From: Buchnera aphidicola str. G002 (Myzus persicae)
GTDB lineage: Bacteria; Pseudomonadota; Gammaproteobacteria; Enterobacterales; Enterobacteriaceae
Assembly (NCBI RefSeq): GCF_000521565.1
Contig: NZ_CP002701.1
Location: 434,001-498,000 of the forward strand
Direction: 5' to 3'
DNA length: 64,000 nt
The position numbers and the translations under genes were made by a program. Under the pieces are notes generated by a model. That model was not told where the DNA came from and made no database searches. It saw only the letters and a list, made by a program, of their open reading frames with translations. Below, piece by piece: positions 7,803-17,701 of this stretch (positions within the stretch are counted from its first letter, which is position 1; each line of letters opens with the position of its first letter).

Positions 7803-10448
7803 ATGAAAAAAAGTACAAATGAAATACGTCAAAAATTTTTAAATTTTTTTGAAAAAAAAAGACATGTAATTATTCCCAGTAGCTCTTTAGTGCCATATAA
7901 TGATCCTACATTATTGTTTACTAATGCAGGCATGAATCAATTTAAGGATTTTTTTTTAGGACAAAAAAAAAGCAATCATCCTCGTATAGCTACTATACAA
8001 CGTTGTTTAAGAACTGGAGGAAAACATAATGATTTAGAAAATGTAGGATATACTTCAAAACATCATACATTTTTTGAAATGCTTGGAAACTTTAGTTTTG
8101 GTGATTATTTTAAAAAAGAAGCTATCTCATATGCATGGGAATTATTAACATCTCAAAATTGGTTTAATATACCACAAAATAAATTATGGATTACGGTATA
8201 TGAAAATGATAATGAAACATATGAAATATGGAAAAATATTATTAAAGTACCACCTGAACGAATTATCAGAATTGGTGATAAAAATAACTTAAAATATAAT
8301 TCTGAAAATTTTTGGCAAATGGGCGATACTGGACCGTGTGGTCCTTGTACTGAAATATTTTATGATTATGGCGCTCAAATTTTAAAAAATTCACTAGAAT
8401 TTCTAGAAAATAAAAATAATCGTTTTGTCGAAATTTGGAATATTGTTTTTATACAATTTAATCGCATTTCAAAAACAAAAATTATTTCTTTACCAAATAA
8501 ATGTATAGATACAGGTATGGGATTAGAAAGAATATCTGCTGTTTTACAAGATGTTTATTCTAACTATAATATTGATATATTTCAAAAATTAATAAAAAAT
8601 ATATCTCAATATACTATTATTAAAGATTTAAATAATGTTTCTTTAAAGATTATAGCAGATCATATTCGATCTTGTGCATATATTATTGCAGATAATATTT
8701 CTCCATCTAATGAATATCGAGGTTATGTTTTAAGAAGAATTATTAGAAGAGCTTTAAGACATGGTCATAAAATTGGAATTAAAGAAAATTTTTTTTATAA
8801 ACTTGTTTCTAACTTAATTTCAGTCATGGGAGATGCAGGTGATATTTTAAGACAAAAACAAGAAAAAATAGAAAAAATATTAGAAACAGAAGAAATACAA
8901 TTTTCTCATACTCTTGATAAAGGCCTTAAAATATTACATTCTGAAATAGAAAAAACACATGATCATATACTTTCAGGAAAAACTGCATTTTATCTTTATG
9001 ATACTTTTGGATTTCCAATTGATCTAACAGCAGATGTATGTCGTGAAAAAAATATCAAAATTGATTATATCAGTTACGAATCATATAAAAAAAAGCAAAG
9101 GGAACAATCTAATATTCGTAAGAAATTTTATAAAAACTATAATGAAGATATTATTGTAAATAATACATGCGTGTTCCAAGGTTATAAACAATACAAAGTA
9201 AAATCATTAGTACAATTTATTTTTGTAAAAAACGTTTCAGTTAAAAAAATTATGCCTAATGAGGATGGAATTATTTTTCTTGATACGACATCGTTTTATG
9301 CGGAGTCAGGTGGACAAATAAGCGATATAGGTCGACTATATAACGAAGAATCATGCTTCATAGTACAAAATACAAAAAAATATGGAAAAACAGTAGGACA
9401 TATTGGAAAATTAATCTCAGGGATAATTAAAGTAAATAATTATCTCTATAGTGAAATTGATCGAGATTATAGGCATTCTATTGAACTAAACCATTCGGCA
9501 ACACATTTATTACATGCTGCATTAAGAAAAATTTTCGGAGAAAATATTAGTCAAAAAGGATCTTTAGTCACTGATACACATCTAAGATTTGATTTTTCTC
9601 ATCACAAGTCTATAGAAAGAGCTCAAATTCAACAAATTGAATATATTGTTAATATGCAAATTCGTAATAATATTCTAATTAAAATTAAAGAATTAAATTT
9701 AGAAGAAGCTAAAAAACAGCAAGCAATTGCTTTATTTGAAAATCAATATCAATCTATAGTTCGAGTAGTTTTTATAAATAATTTTTCTATAGAATTATGT
9801 GGCGGAACACATGTAAAAAGAACTGGAGAAATAGGACTATTTAAAATTATTAATCAATCAAGTGTAGCATCAGGAATCAAAAGAATTGAAGCAGTCACTG
9901 GGCAAAAAGCAATAGATTATTTACATAAAAAAGATAATTATTTAGAAGATATCTCTCTTTTTTTAAACTGTAATAGTTTTTATATTAAAGAAAAAATAAA
10001 AAAATTAACAGTTACAATAACAGATTTAGAAAAAAAAATAAGTATATTACAAGAAAAAGAAAATATATCTCACATAAAACAATTAATTAAAAACATTGAT
10101 TATGTACAAGATATAAAATTTATTAAAAATATATTTTATAACTATGAACATAAATTAATGAAAAAAATAGTTTATCAATTAAAAAAAGAACTAAAGAATT
10201 CGATAATTATATTAATTAATATTAATAATAATCATTTTACAATCGTTATCGGAATCACAAAAAATTTAATTAATGACATCACAGCTATAAAAATCATGAA
10301 TATAATTATGAAGGAAACAAATGGAAAGGGAGGGGGTAAAAAAGATATTGCTGAAGGAGGTGGTGTTAATACAAAAAAACTTTCTATAGTTTTAAAAAAC
10401 ATTAAGGTATGGATTGATACACAATTAAAAAAAAATAACTATTTATAA
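7803..10448 (+). CDS. alaS: Alanyl-tRNA synthetase
   Basis: AlaRS charges tRNA-Ala and hydrolyses mischarged Ser- and Gly-tRNA-Ala. The ATG at 7803 begins MKKSTNEIRQ, matching the E. coli MSKSTAEIRQ, so the 14-codon extension to 7761 is rejected; 881 residues against 876. Class II motifs (TNAGMNQFKDFFLG; GDTGPCGPCTEIFYD) and motif 3 (DTGMGLERISAVLQ) are present. The editing domain keeps NHSATHLLHAALR and the CGGTHV metal/catalytic site. The C-Ala region is AT-driven and lysine-rich but keeps GGGKKDIAEGGG. It is followed by csrA, as in E. coli. Intact editing here contrasts with LeuRS in the same window. Confidence 0.97.
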   Translation: MKKSTNEIRQKFLNFFEKKRHVIIPSSSLVPYNDPTLLFTNAGMNQFKDFFLGQKKSNHPRIATIQRCLRTGGKHNDLENVGYTSKHHTFFEMLGNFSFGDYFKKEAISYAWELLTSQNWFNIPQNKLWITVYENDNETYEIWKNIIKVPPERIIRIGDKNNLKYNSENFWQMGDTGPCGPCTEIFYDYGAQILKNSLEFLENKNNRFVEIWNIVFIQFNRISKTKIISLPNKCIDTGMGLERISAVLQDVYSNYNIDIFQKLIKNISQYTIIKDLNNVSLKIIADHIRSCAYIIADNISPSNEYRGYVLRRIIRRALRHGHKIGIKENFFYKLVSNLISVMGDAGDILRQKQEKIEKILETEEIQFSHTLDKGLKILHSEIEKTHDHILSGKTAFYLYDTFGFPIDLTADVCREKNIKIDYISYESYKKKQREQSNIRKKFYKNYNEDIIVNNTCVFQGYKQYKVKSLVQFIFVKNVSVKKIMPNEDGIIFLDTTSFYAESGGQISDIGRLYNEESCFIVQNTKKYGKTVGHIGKLISGIIKVNNYLYSEIDRDYRHSIELNHSATHLLHAALRKIFGENISQKGSLVTDTHLRFDFSHHKSIERAQIQQIEYIVNMQIRNNILIKIKELNLEEAKKQQAIALFENQYQSIVRVVFINNFSIELCGGTHVKRTGEIGLFKIINQSSVASGIKRIEAVTGQKAIDYLHKKDNYLEDISLFLNCNSFYIKEKIKKLTVTITDLEKKISILQEKENISHIKQLIKNIDYVQDIKFIKNIFYNYEHKLMKKIVYQLKKELKNSIIILININNNHFTIVIGITKNLINDITAIKIMNIIMKETNGKGGGKKDIAEGGGVNTKKLSIVLKNIKVWIDTQLKKNNYL

Positions 10449-10565
10449 CTGATATTTTATAGATTAAACTATTTTAATAAAACACATTCATATAAAGTAT
10501 ATATCGTATATATTATTTAAATATTTTCATAGTCTACGTTTAACTCTGTATTATTCATAACGCCA

Positions 10566-10605
10566 GGAACTGGAAAGGAAAAACTCTTTTAATTTTTCAA
10601 GGAGA
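10566..10605 (+). promoter_or_regulatory. csrA leader with clustered GGA motifs over the Shine-Dalgarno
   Basis: Four GGA trinucleotides occur within 38 bases (10566, 10572, 10577 and 10601), the last inside the ribosome binding site TCAAGGAG just before the csrA ATG. GGA is the core recognised by CsrA dimers, and E. coli csrA represses its own translation through sites of this kind. In such AT-rich DNA the cluster stands out. Autorepression is inferred, not shown. Confidence 0.45.
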
Positions 10606-10610
10606 CAAGA

Positions 10611-10796
10611 ATGCTTATTCTAACTCGTCGAGTTGGCGAAACGTTAATAATTGGCGACGAGATCACTGTAACAGTACTAGGAGTTAAAGGTAACCAAGTT
10701 CGTATTGGTGTAAATGCCCCTAAATCAGTTTCGGTACATCGTGAAGAAATATATCAACGTATTCAAGCTGAAAAAAAACAACAAAAAAATTGCTAA
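10611..10796 (+). CDS. csrA: Carbon storage regulator CsrA
   Basis: CsrA is a small dimeric RNA-binding protein that controls translation and stability of mRNAs for carbon metabolism. The product is 61 residues, the same as E. coli. The start [20 protein letters not shown], including the RNA-contacting Arg44 neighbourhood ([12 protein letters not shown]), is almost unchanged. Retention of such strong conservation implies a working regulator in an otherwise regulator-poor genome. No csrB- or csrC-like sponge RNA was recognised in the window. It lies between alaS and tRNA-Ser as in E. coli and is followed by a strong terminator. Confidence 0.97.
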   Translation: MLILTRRVGETLIIGDEITVTVLGVKGNQVRIGVNAPKSVSVHREEIYQRIQAEKKQQKNC

Positions 10797-10803
10797 AAAA
10801 ACC

Positions 10804-10838
10804 GCATCTTACTAATTTCAAGTAAGATGTAGTTTTTT
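10804..10838 (+). terminator. Intrinsic terminator of csrA
   Basis: The stem CATCTTACT (10805-10813) pairs perfectly with AGTAAGATG (10821-10829) around a 7-base loop. A run of six T follows at 10833-10838 and a run of A precedes the stem, so the structure is symmetrical. It starts 8 bases after the csrA stop codon. Confidence 0.85.
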
Positions 10839-10959
10839 AGTATTTTATAAATTTAGTTTATTTAACAAAACAATAAAAATTTTATATAAAATATATTTGA
10901 CTTATATTAAAAAAAAAGTAGAATAAAACTATAAATAATTTTAAAAAAAAATATATTCA

Positions 10960-11052
10960 GGTGAGATGGCCGAGAGGTTAAAGGCGCTCCCCTGCTAAGG
11001 GAGTATGTAGAAAATATCTGCATCGAGGGTTCGAATCCCTCTCTCACCGCCA
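10960..11052 (+). tRNA. serV: tRNA-Ser (anticodon GCU)
   Basis: The sequence folds as a type II tRNA. GGTGAGA pairs with TCTCACC in the acceptor stem, the anticodon loop CTGCTAA carries GCT at 10994-10996, and there is a long variable arm. The T-loop is TTCGAAT and the discriminator base is G73. The 3' CCA is encoded (11050-11052). It reads AGC and AGU codons. It follows csrA and precedes tRNA-Arg, as serV does in E. coli. Confidence 0.97.
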
Positions 11053-11075
11053 CTACCTATTTCATTTTTAAAATT

Positions 11076-11149
11076 GCATCCGTAGCTCAGTTGGATAGAG
11101 TACTCGGCTACGAACCGAGCGGTCGGAGGTTCGAATCCTTCCGGATGCA
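11076..11149 (+). tRNA. tRNA-Arg (anticodon ACG)
   Basis: Acceptor arms GCATCCG and CGGATGC pair fully, with discriminator A at 11149. The anticodon loop CTACGAA has ACG at 11110-11112, the tRNA whose A34 is normally deaminated to inosine to read CGU, CGC and CGA. No CCA is encoded (AAA follows the discriminator), so the 3' end must be added by the CCA enzyme. It lies 23 bases after tRNA-Ser, matching the E. coli argV position. Confidence 0.96.
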
Positions 11150-11259
11150 AAATAAAAAAATCCAAAAAATTCTCAATTCAAAAAATATAATACATATATC
11201 ATAGTACTAAATTTTTTTAAAAGTTATCAAAAAAATATTTAAAAAATTAGGAGATAACA

Positions 11260-12819
11260 TTGATACAAGACATCTCGAAAAAAATTTCTTGGTTAAAAAC
11301 ACACCCCAAAATATTAGAAAGTATTTTTCGAGGAATTGAACGTGAAACTTTAAGAATCAAAAAAAATGGAAATTTTTCACAAAATAAACATCCATTTTCA
11401 ATTGGATCACCTTTAACCCACCAATGGATCACTACTGATTTTTCCGAAAATTTATTAGAATTTATTACTCCAAAAAGTAATAAAATAGATGATGTATTAT
11501 CTTTTTTAAAAGATCTACATTGTTTTGTGGCATCTAAAATAAAAAATGAACGTTTATGGCCCTTCAGTATACCATACTGTTATGACATCCAAACAAATAT
11601 TCAAATTGCTGAATATGGCTCTTCTAATATGGGAAAAATAAAAAACATTTATCGAAGAGGCTTAAAAAATCGTTATGGTGATCTGATAAACACTGTTTCA
11701 GGAGTACATTATAATTTTTCATTACCCATAAAATTCTGGGAGAATTATAGAAAAACAAACGGAAAAAATAATAATGTAGATTATGTTTCTGCAGGTTATT
11801 TAAATTTAATTCGAAATTATTATAGATTTGGATGGATTATTCCATATTTATTTGGAGCATCACCAGCTGTTTCATCGTTTTTTTTAAAAAATAAAAATCA
11901 AAAATACGAGTTTAAAAAAAATCAAGAAAATATATTTTATTTGCCATGGGCAACTTCATTAAGATTAAGTAATATTAGATCTACTAATCAAAAAATTATA
12001 GATTTGAATATTATGTTTAATGATTTAGAATCATATCTTCAATCACTCAAAAATGCTATAGAAAAACCATCAGAAGAATTTATAAATATAGGATTAAAAG
12101 ATAAAAAAGGTAATTTTAAACAATTAAATACTAATATTTTACAAATGGAAAATGAACTTTACACACAAATAAGACCTAAAAGAAATAAAAAATATGGTGA
12201 AACACTTATAGATGCTCTGAAAAACAGAGGTATAGAATATGTTGAAATACGTTCTTTAGATATTAATCCATTTTCATCCGTAGGTATCAGTAAAAATCAA
12301 ATATTACTATTAGATTTATTTTTAATCTGGTGTGCTCTAATCGATGCACCTAAAATGAATAAAACAAATTTTTTATTAAGTACTGAAAATTGGGAAAAAA
12401 TAATTTTTGAAGGAAGAAAACCTAATCAAACTATTTATATTAATAACAACTATGAGAAAAAAACATTAGTTGAAATAAGTGAAATAATATTTAAAGACTT
12501 AAATAAAATTGCATTAATATTAGATAATATTAATAATAATTCATTATATCAAAAAGTATGTCAAAAAATAATATTGTTTTTTAAAAAACCAGAATTGACT
12601 TATTCTGCTCAATTTTTAAAATATTTCATACCAAAAGATATTAAAAAAAGCGGATTATATTTAGCTAATAAATATCATAAAAAATTTATTAATAGATTAT
12701 ACTCAAATACTCATAAAAAAATTTTAGAAGAAGAAGTTCTTATTTCACACGAAAAACAAAAAAAAATAGAAAAAGAAGATATATTATCTTTTGAAGATTA
12801 TATGAATAATAAAAAATAA
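11260..12819 (+). CDS. gshA: Glutamate-cysteine ligase
   Basis: GshA joins glutamate and cysteine with ATP, the first step of glutathione synthesis in the cytoplasm. The 519-residue product (E. coli 518) keeps RGIERETLR near the start, [28 protein letters not shown] and [13 protein letters not shown]. Translation begins at TTG with a strong Shine-Dalgarno AGGAG 9 bases upstream; to my memory E. coli gshA also starts with TTG, so this seems a conserved weak start. It follows the Ser-Arg tRNA pair as in E. coli. It uses cysteine made by the cys genes elsewhere in this window. Confidence 0.96.
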   Translation: MIQDISKKISWLKTHPKILESIFRGIERETLRIKKNGNFSQNKHPFSIGSPLTHQWITTDFSENLLEFITPKSNKIDDVLSFLKDLHCFVASKIKNERLWPFSIPYCYDIQTNIQIAEYGSSNMGKIKNIYRRGLKNRYGDLINTVSGVHYNFSLPIKFWENYRKTNGKNNNVDYVSAGYLNLIRNYYRFGWIIPYLFGASPAVSSFFLKNKNQKYEFKKNQENIFYLPWATSLRLSNIRSTNQKIIDLNIMFNDLESYLQSLKNAIEKPSEEFINIGLKDKKGNFKQLNTNILQMENELYTQIRPKRNKKYGETLIDALKNRGIEYVEIRSLDINPFSSVGISKNQILLLDLFLIWCALIDAPKMNKTNFLLSTENWEKIIFEGRKPNQTIYINNNYEKKTLVEISEIIFKDLNKIALILDNINNNSLYQKVCQKIILFFKKPELTYSAQFLKYFIPKDIKKSGLYLANKYHKKFINRLYSNTHKKILEEEVLISHEKQKKIEKEDILSFEDYMNNKK

Positions 12820-12826
12820 AAAGTTT

Positions 12827-12848
12827 TCCCATGCTAGTTAACATGGGA
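12827..12848 (-). terminator. Hairpin between convergent gshA and metK
   Basis: TCCCATG (12827-12833) pairs with CATGGGA (12842-12848) around an 8-base loop. On the minus strand the hairpin is followed by A- and T-rich sequence with TTTTT, so metK termination is the better reading. It starts 7 bases after the gshA stop and may also protect the gshA 3' end. Confidence 0.5.
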
Positions 12849-12952
12849 CATATAATAATACCAGTATATTTGTCCCTTTTCATACTCTTAATAATTTTAT
12901 AAAAAGTATTTTTTAATATTTTAATTTTAATGTACAAAAAATATAAGAAAAT

Positions 12953-14092
12953 TTATGCAGATAATTCATCTATCTTATCTATTCGCTCCCATGGAAACTC
13001 TTCTCTACCAAAATGGCCATAAACTGCGGTATTTAAATAAATAGGTCGAAGAAGATTGAGCATTTTAATTATTCCATATGGTCGCAAATCAAAAATATGA
13101 CGTATTAAAGACACTAAAGAAGTATTACTTATTTTTCCAGTTTGAAAAGTATCAACCATAATAGAAGTTGGTTCCGCTATTCCAATGGCATAAGAAAGTT
13201 GAATTTCACAACGATCAGCTAAACCTGCAGCTACAATATTTTTAGCTACGTATCTTGCTGCATATGCTGCAGAACGATCTACTTTTGAAGGATCTTTACC
13301 AGAAAAAGCACCTCCCCCATGCCTAGACATACCACCATACGTATCTACTATAATTTTACGACCAGTTAAACCACAGTCTCCCATTGGTCCTCCTATAACA
13401 AATCTACCTGTTGGATTAATAAAAAATTTTGTATGTTTGTTTAACCATTTTTTAGGCAATACTGGTTTTATAATCTTTTCCATAATTGCTTCTTTTAAAA
13501 TACTTTGAGTAATATTTTTTTGATGTTGTGTTGAAAAAACTACGGTATCTATTCCAATTATCTTTCCATTTTTATATTGAAAAGTAACTTGACTTTTAGC
13601 ATCAGGTCTGAGCCAAGATAAAATATTATTTTTCCTTAGTTCAGATTGTTTTTTCATTAAAAGATGAGCATAAGTAATAGGTGCTGGCATTAATACTTCT
13701 GTTTCATTAGTTGCATAACCAAATATAATTCCTTGATCTCCAGCTCCTTGTTCTAAAGGATCTTCATGATCTATACCTTGATTAATATCTGGTGATTGTT
13801 TACCAATTGCACTTAAAACTGCACAAGAATTAGCATCAAATCCAGCATCAGAATTGATATAACCAATATTATTAATAGTATTTCGAGTAATTTCTTCAAC
13901 ATCAACCCATGCAGTTGTTGTAATTTCTCCTCCGATTAAAACCATTCCTGTTTTAACATAAGTCTCACAAGCAACGCGTGCTTTAACATCTTGTTTTAAT
14001 ATTTCATCAAGTAAAGCATCTGAAATTTGATCAGCAATTTTATCTGGATGTCCTTCTGAAACTGATTCAGATGTAAAAAGATATTGAGTCAT
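12953..14092 (-). CDS. metK: S-adenosylmethionine synthetase
   Basis: MetK makes S-adenosylmethionine from methionine and ATP, the methyl donor for TrmD, RsmE, CysG and MiaB encoded in this window. The 379-residue protein (E. coli 384) begins [17 protein letters not shown] with the ATP-binding His. It contains [25 protein letters not shown] and the P-loop-like [16 protein letters not shown]. The last few residues of the E. coli C-terminus are missing. It is transcribed away from endA. Confidence 0.97.
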   Translation of the reverse strand: MTQYLFTSESVSEGHPDKIADQISDALLDEILKQDVKARVACETYVKTGMVLIGGEITTTAWVDVEEITRNTINNIGYINSDAGFDANSCAVLSAIGKQSPDINQGIDHEDPLEQGAGDQGIIFGYATNETEVLMPAPITYAHLLMKKQSELRKNNILSWLRPDAKSQVTFQYKNGKIIGIDTVVFSTQHQKNITQSILKEAIMEKIIKPVLPKKWLNKHTKFFINPTGRFVIGGPMGDCGLTGRKIIVDTYGGMSRHGGGAFSGKDPSKVDRSAAYAARYVAKNIVAAGLADRCEIQLSYAIGIAEPTSIMVDTFQTGKISNTSLVSLIRHIFDLRPYGIIKMLNLLRPIYLNTAVYGHFGREEFPWERIDKIDELSA

Positions 14093-14344
14093 TTTTTTTC
14101 CTTATTATGATCAATGTTATTATTAATATTTTAAAATAAAATTAAAAGGTTTTAACATATAAGATGTTAATATAAGATATATTAAAATATTATTTAATTA
14201 CAATAATATTAAAAAAATAATCAGAAAAATATAATTTATAACTCATAACTTTTCTGATTAATATTAAAAAATAACAGATATATTATTCATATAAAATAAA
14301 ATATATCATATAAAAAAATTTTTTTTAAAATAGATAAAATAAAA

Positions 14345-15057
14345 ATGATAAAAAAAATATTAATCATAATTAGCGTATTTTTTTTTTATTCTCACATAAA
14401 AAAAATAATTTTAAAAAAAATACTGTACAAAATTTCTATCAAGTAAAACTTAAAGCTATTAAAATCCACAAAAATGTCCCAGGTTCTTTTTATTGTGGCT
14501 GTAAAATTAATTGGACACAAAAAAAAGGTATTCCTAATTTACTATCTTGTGGATATAAAATCCGAAAAAATAAAATACGTGCAACACGAATTGAATGGGA
14601 ACATGTTGTACCAGCATGGCAATTTGGACATCAAAAAAAATGTTGGAAAAAAGGAGGACGCAAAGCATGTATAAAAATAGATCAAAAATATAAATATATT
14701 CAATCTGATCTTCATAATTTACAACCTGCTATTGGAGAAATTAATGGAGATCGATCTAATTTTATGTATAGTCAATTGAACATTAAAAGTTCCCAATATG
14801 GAAAATGTAGTATGAAAATAGATTTTAAAAAAAAATTAGTAGAGCCTCCTGAAAGAGCTCGAGGCACGATAGCTCGAACTTATTTTTATATGAGTGAACA
14901 ATATAAAATTGTTCTATCTCCAAAACAAAAAATGCTATTTCGTCTATGGGATAAAAAATTTCCTGTTACAAAGTGGGAATGTGAAAGAGAAAAATTAATC
15001 TTTCAAATACAAAAAAATCACAATAATTATATTTTTAAGAACTGTAAAAGAAAATAA
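14345..15057 (+). pseudogene. endA: DNA-specific endonuclease I, frameshifted within the signal-peptide region
   Basis: E. coli EndA is a periplasmic nuclease that cuts double-stranded DNA. An ATG at 14345 starts a signal-peptide-like segment ([14 protein letters not shown]). The frame then stops at 14444. The adjacent frame is open from 14374 to the stop at 15057 and encodes the entire mature enzyme, with the active-site [22 protein letters not shown] and [17 protein letters not shown] all intact. One extra T in the 10-T run at 14378-14387 would join the two and give FFFLFSHK. The mature part shows no decay. The gene may be a very young pseudogene, may be rescued by polymerase slippage on the T run, or may reflect a sequencing error. 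Confidence 0.85.
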
Positions 15058-15061
15058 AAAT

Positions 15062-15805
15062 ATGAAAAAAAATATTCCACGTCTTTATATTAAAGAAAAT
15101 TTAAAAATCAAACAAATTTTTTATTTATCAAGATATGATACATATTATATTCAAAAAGTTTTAAGAATGAAAGTTGAAGATGTTTTAGAAATATTTAATA
15201 ATACTAATTATATTTTTTTTTCTAAAATAATATATCTATCTGATAAAATTATTAAAATAAAAATTTTTGACTGTAAATTTAAAAATAATGAATCTCCACT
15301 TCACATTCATTTAGGACAAGTGATTTCTAGTAATGAAAAAATGGATTTTACTATTCAAAAATCAGTTGAAATGGGAGTCAATATTATTACACCATTGATT
15401 TCTGAATATTGTAATGTTAAAAAAAAAGGTATTGATTTTTCAAAAAAAATAAAACGTTGGGAAAAAATAGTTGTTGCTTCATGTCAACAATGTCGTCGTA
15501 ATATTATTCCAATAATTCAATACCCACAAGATATTTTTTCTTGGTGTCAAAATAATACAAAAAATAGCACAAAAATTATTTTTCATACAGAATCCAAATC
15601 AACAATTAATCACTTACCACAATATACAAATAATGTTCATATGATCGTTGGTTCTGAAGGAGGATTTTCAAATAATGAAATTTTTAAAATAACTGAATAT
15701 GGTTTTTTTTCAATAAAACTAGGACCTAGAATCTTAAGAACAGAAACAGCTACTGTTGTAGCGATTACTGCATTACAAATAAAATTTGGTGATTTTTTAA
15801 TTTAA
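15062..15805 (+). CDS. rsmE: 16S rRNA (uracil-1498-N3)-methyltransferase
   Basis: RsmE methylates U1498 of 16S rRNA near the P site, using S-adenosylmethionine. The 247-residue product (E. coli 243) has the PUA-like N-terminal part and the SPOUT knot with VGSEGGFSNNEI and LGPRILRTETATV. It begins 4 bases after the endA stop, the same neighbour as in E. coli, which supports co-transcription with endA. The middle is lysine- and asparagine-rich as expected from base composition. Confidence 0.94.
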   Translation: MKKNIPRLYIKENLKIKQIFYLSRYDTYYIQKVLRMKVEDVLEIFNNTNYIFFSKIIYLSDKIIKIKIFDCKFKNNESPLHIHLGQVISSNEKMDFTIQKSVEMGVNIITPLISEYCNVKKKGIDFSKKIKRWEKIVVASCQQCRRNIIPIIQYPQDIFSWCQNNTKNSTKIIFHTESKSTINHLPQYTNNVHMIVGSEGGFSNNEIFKITEYGFFSIKLGPRILRTETATVVAITALQIKFGDFLI

Positions 15806-15849
15806 AAAAAATTTTAGAAATTTTTTTAAAATTTTATAAAAAAAGTAAT

Positions 15850-16440
15850 TTAAAAAATCCATTTTTTATTCGGTGTTAAAATAATAGGTAATGAAATATC
15901 CCAATGTTGCTGGGGTATATTATTAACTAATTGAAAATCATATGAAAAACCTATTGGGAAAAATTTTTCTTTCTTCCAATCTTTTAAACAAACATCATAA
16001 AAACCTCCACCCATACCTAATCTTGAACCCTGTTTATCAAAAGCTACTAACGGTACTATTACTACATCTAAATTAGAAATTGAAATAATATCTTTAGCAC
16101 TAAAAAAAGGCTCAAATATATTATATTGATTGCGATATAATATAGAATAAGAGGAAAAACGGACAAATGATAATTTTTTATTTTTAATAGAATTTATTAC
16201 AGGAAGGAAGACCTTTTTTTTATTTAACCATAATTTTTTAATAAAAGGATATGTATTAATTTCTCCATCAAAAGGTAAAAAAACAGCAATATTTTTAGCG
16301 TTATAAATAAAACTACAATTGCATGCAACTTTAGAAATTTTTATAGATTCATTATATTTCTGTGTAATTGTGAGAGATTGACGCATAAAGCGCATGTATT
16401 TACGAATATTTTTGCGATTTTTTAAAAATTTTGTTAACAT
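15850..16440 (-). CDS. ygfA: 5-formyltetrahydrofolate cyclo-ligase
   Basis: The enzyme converts 5-formyltetrahydrofolate to 5,10-methenyltetrahydrofolate with ATP, returning stored folate to the one-carbon pool used by thymidylate synthase. The 196-residue protein shows the family signature [12 protein letters not shown], preceded by [11 protein letters not shown], and ends [11 protein letters not shown] as in E. coli (182 residues). The N-terminus carries about a dozen extra basic residues. It starts 9 bases after rpiA and is probably in the same transcript. In E. coli the 6S RNA gene precedes ygfA; no such RNA fits in this gap. Confidence 0.9.
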   Translation of the reverse strand: MLTKFLKNRKNIRKYMRFMRQSLTITQKYNESIKISKVACNCSFIYNAKNIAVFLPFDGEINTYPFIKKLWLNKKKVFLPVINSIKNKKLSFVRFSSYSILYRNQYNIFEPFFSAKDIISISNLDVVIVPLVAFDKQGSRLGMGGGFYDVCLKDWKKEKFFPIGFSYDFQLVNNIPQQHWDISLPIILTPNKKWIF

Positions 16441-16449
16441 ATGTTTATA

Positions 16450-17118
16450 TTAAAAGTTATTTTTTTTAATAGTTTTTATTCCTTTAGGTGTACCAACTAA
16501 AAGAATATCAGCACTTCTTTCAGCAAACAAACCAACTGTGACAACACCAGGTAGAGAATTAATTTTTTTTTCCATTAATAAAGGATCTTCTATACATAAA
16601 TCATATACATCTATAATAATGTTTCCATTATCTGTAATAACATTTTTTCGATATTTTGGTTTCCCTCCAATCTTTATTATTTCTTGTGAAATATAAGAAA
16701 TAGCCATTGGAATAATTTCAATTGGTAATGGAAAATTTCCTAAAATATCTACTTTTTTTGATTTATCAATTATACAAATAAAATTCTTTGCCATGGCAGC
16801 AATAATTTTTTCTCTAGTTAAGGCAGCTCCTCCACCTTTAATCATTTGCATACGATTATTTATTTCATCAGCACTATCAAAATAATTGGTTATAGAACTA
16901 AAATTTTTTAAATTAAATACTCGTATACCTTGTTTTTTTAATAATAAAGTAGAATGATTAGAACTAGATACTGTACCATATATTAAATTTTTTATTGTAC
17001 TTAAAGCTTCAATAAAATAAAAAATTGTAGTTCCGGTTCCCACACCAACAATAGAACCAGGAGGAATATAATCTAATGCAGCCCATGCTGCTTGTTTTTT
17101 TAATTGGTTTAAAGTCAT
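16450..17118 (-). CDS. rpiA: Ribose-5-phosphate isomerase A
   Basis: RpiA interconverts ribose 5-phosphate and ribulose 5-phosphate in the non-oxidative pentose phosphate pathway. The 222-residue product (E. coli 219) contains [29 protein letters not shown], the [24 protein letters not shown] active-site segment with its Asp and Glu residues, and the C-terminal [11 protein letters not shown]. It is the upstream member of the rpiA-ygfA pair on the minus strand. Confidence 0.96.
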   Translation of the reverse strand: MTLNQLKKQAAWAALDYIPPGSIVGVGTGTTIFYFIEALSTIKNLIYGTVSSSNHSTLLLKKQGIRVFNLKNFSSITNYFDSADEINNRMQMIKGGGAALTREKIIAAMAKNFICIIDKSKKVDILGNFPLPIEIIPMAISYISQEIIKIGGKPKYRKNVITDNGNIIIDVYDLCIEDPLLMEKKINSLPGVVTVGLFAERSADILLVGTPKGIKTIKKNNF

Positions 17119-17303
17119 AATATAAAAAACGTATTTTTATTTTTAAATTAAGAATTTTTTAAATAGAAAAAATAATAGATTTTTGATCTTATTCAGTAGT
17201 AAATTTAATATAATATGAAATTAGCATCTTTAAATAAATTTATATTCTTTATTGAGGGAATATTATTTATATTTAAGCAGTGAAGAAAAAATAGTTTTTA
17301 GAG

Positions 17304-17378
17304 TGGCTGGGGTACCTGGATTCGAACCAGGGATGCCGGTATCAAAAACCGGTGCCTTAACCACTTGGCTATACCCCA
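17304..17378 (-). tRNA. glnU: tRNA-Gln (anticodon UUG)
   Basis: Read on the minus strand, the acceptor stem pairs TGGGGTA with TACCCCA and is followed by G73 and an encoded CCA. The anticodon stem CCGGT/ACCGG encloses TTTTGAT, giving TTG. The T-arm is CCTGG-TTCGAAT-CCAGG. The unusual U1-A72 pair is typical of bacterial tRNA-Gln. It is last in the Met-Leu-Gln cluster, which is ordered like the E. coli metT operon, and lies on the other side of that cluster from glnS. Confidence 0.97.
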
Positions 17379-17403
17379 TATAATTGTAATATTTTTATAA
17401 TAT

Positions 17404-17485
17404 TACGGGAGGCGAGACTTGAACTCGCATACCTTTCGGCGCCAGAACCTAAATCTGGTGCGTCTACCAATTTCGCCACTCCCGC
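17404..17485 (-). tRNA. leuW: tRNA-Leu (anticodon UAG)
   Basis: On the minus strand this type II tRNA starts GCGGGAG; the anticodon loop TTTAGGT carries TAG (CUN codons). The variable arm and T-loop TTCAAGT match E. coli leuW. The 3' half of the acceptor stem reads CTCCCGT, which makes pair 1-72 a G-U wobble, with discriminator A73 and no encoded CCA. Confidence 0.95.
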
Positions 17486-17490
17486 TAAAG

Positions 17491-17567
17491 TGGTAGCTAC
17501 GACGGGAATCGAACCCATGACCCCAGCGTTATGAGTGCTGTGCTCTAACCGACTGAGCTACGTAGCC
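17491..17567 (-). tRNA. metT: Elongator tRNA-Met (anticodon CAU)
   Basis: On the minus strand it begins GGCTACGTAGCTCAG and matches E. coli metT through the D-arm. The anticodon loop CTCATAA gives CAT; a 1-72 G-U pair and normal D-arm identify it as elongator rather than initiator. Pair 31-39 is A-C, a mismatch, and the acceptor 3' arm is CGTAGCT, giving G1-U72. CCA is encoded. It is first in the three-tRNA cluster. Confidence 0.95.
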
Positions 17568-17701
17568 TATAAAAAATTAACTATTTATTAATAATATTTT
17601 ATAATATATCAATTAAATAATCAATAAAATTATTTTAAATAAAAAATAGATTTTATAAATTTTAAAAAAATAATGAGTAAATTAAAAAAAAAGAGAAAAA
17701 A

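Noticed and set aside
14474..14674. 66-codon open frame overlapping endA on the same strand
   Set aside because: It is the off-frame shadow of the conserved EndA mature domain and has no recognisable protein of its own.
17119..17303. Possible 6S RNA upstream of rpiA-ygfA
   Set aside because: E. coli has ssrS before ygfA, but here rpiA is directly upstream of ygfA and the spacer shows no long 6S-like hairpin; nothing could be supported.
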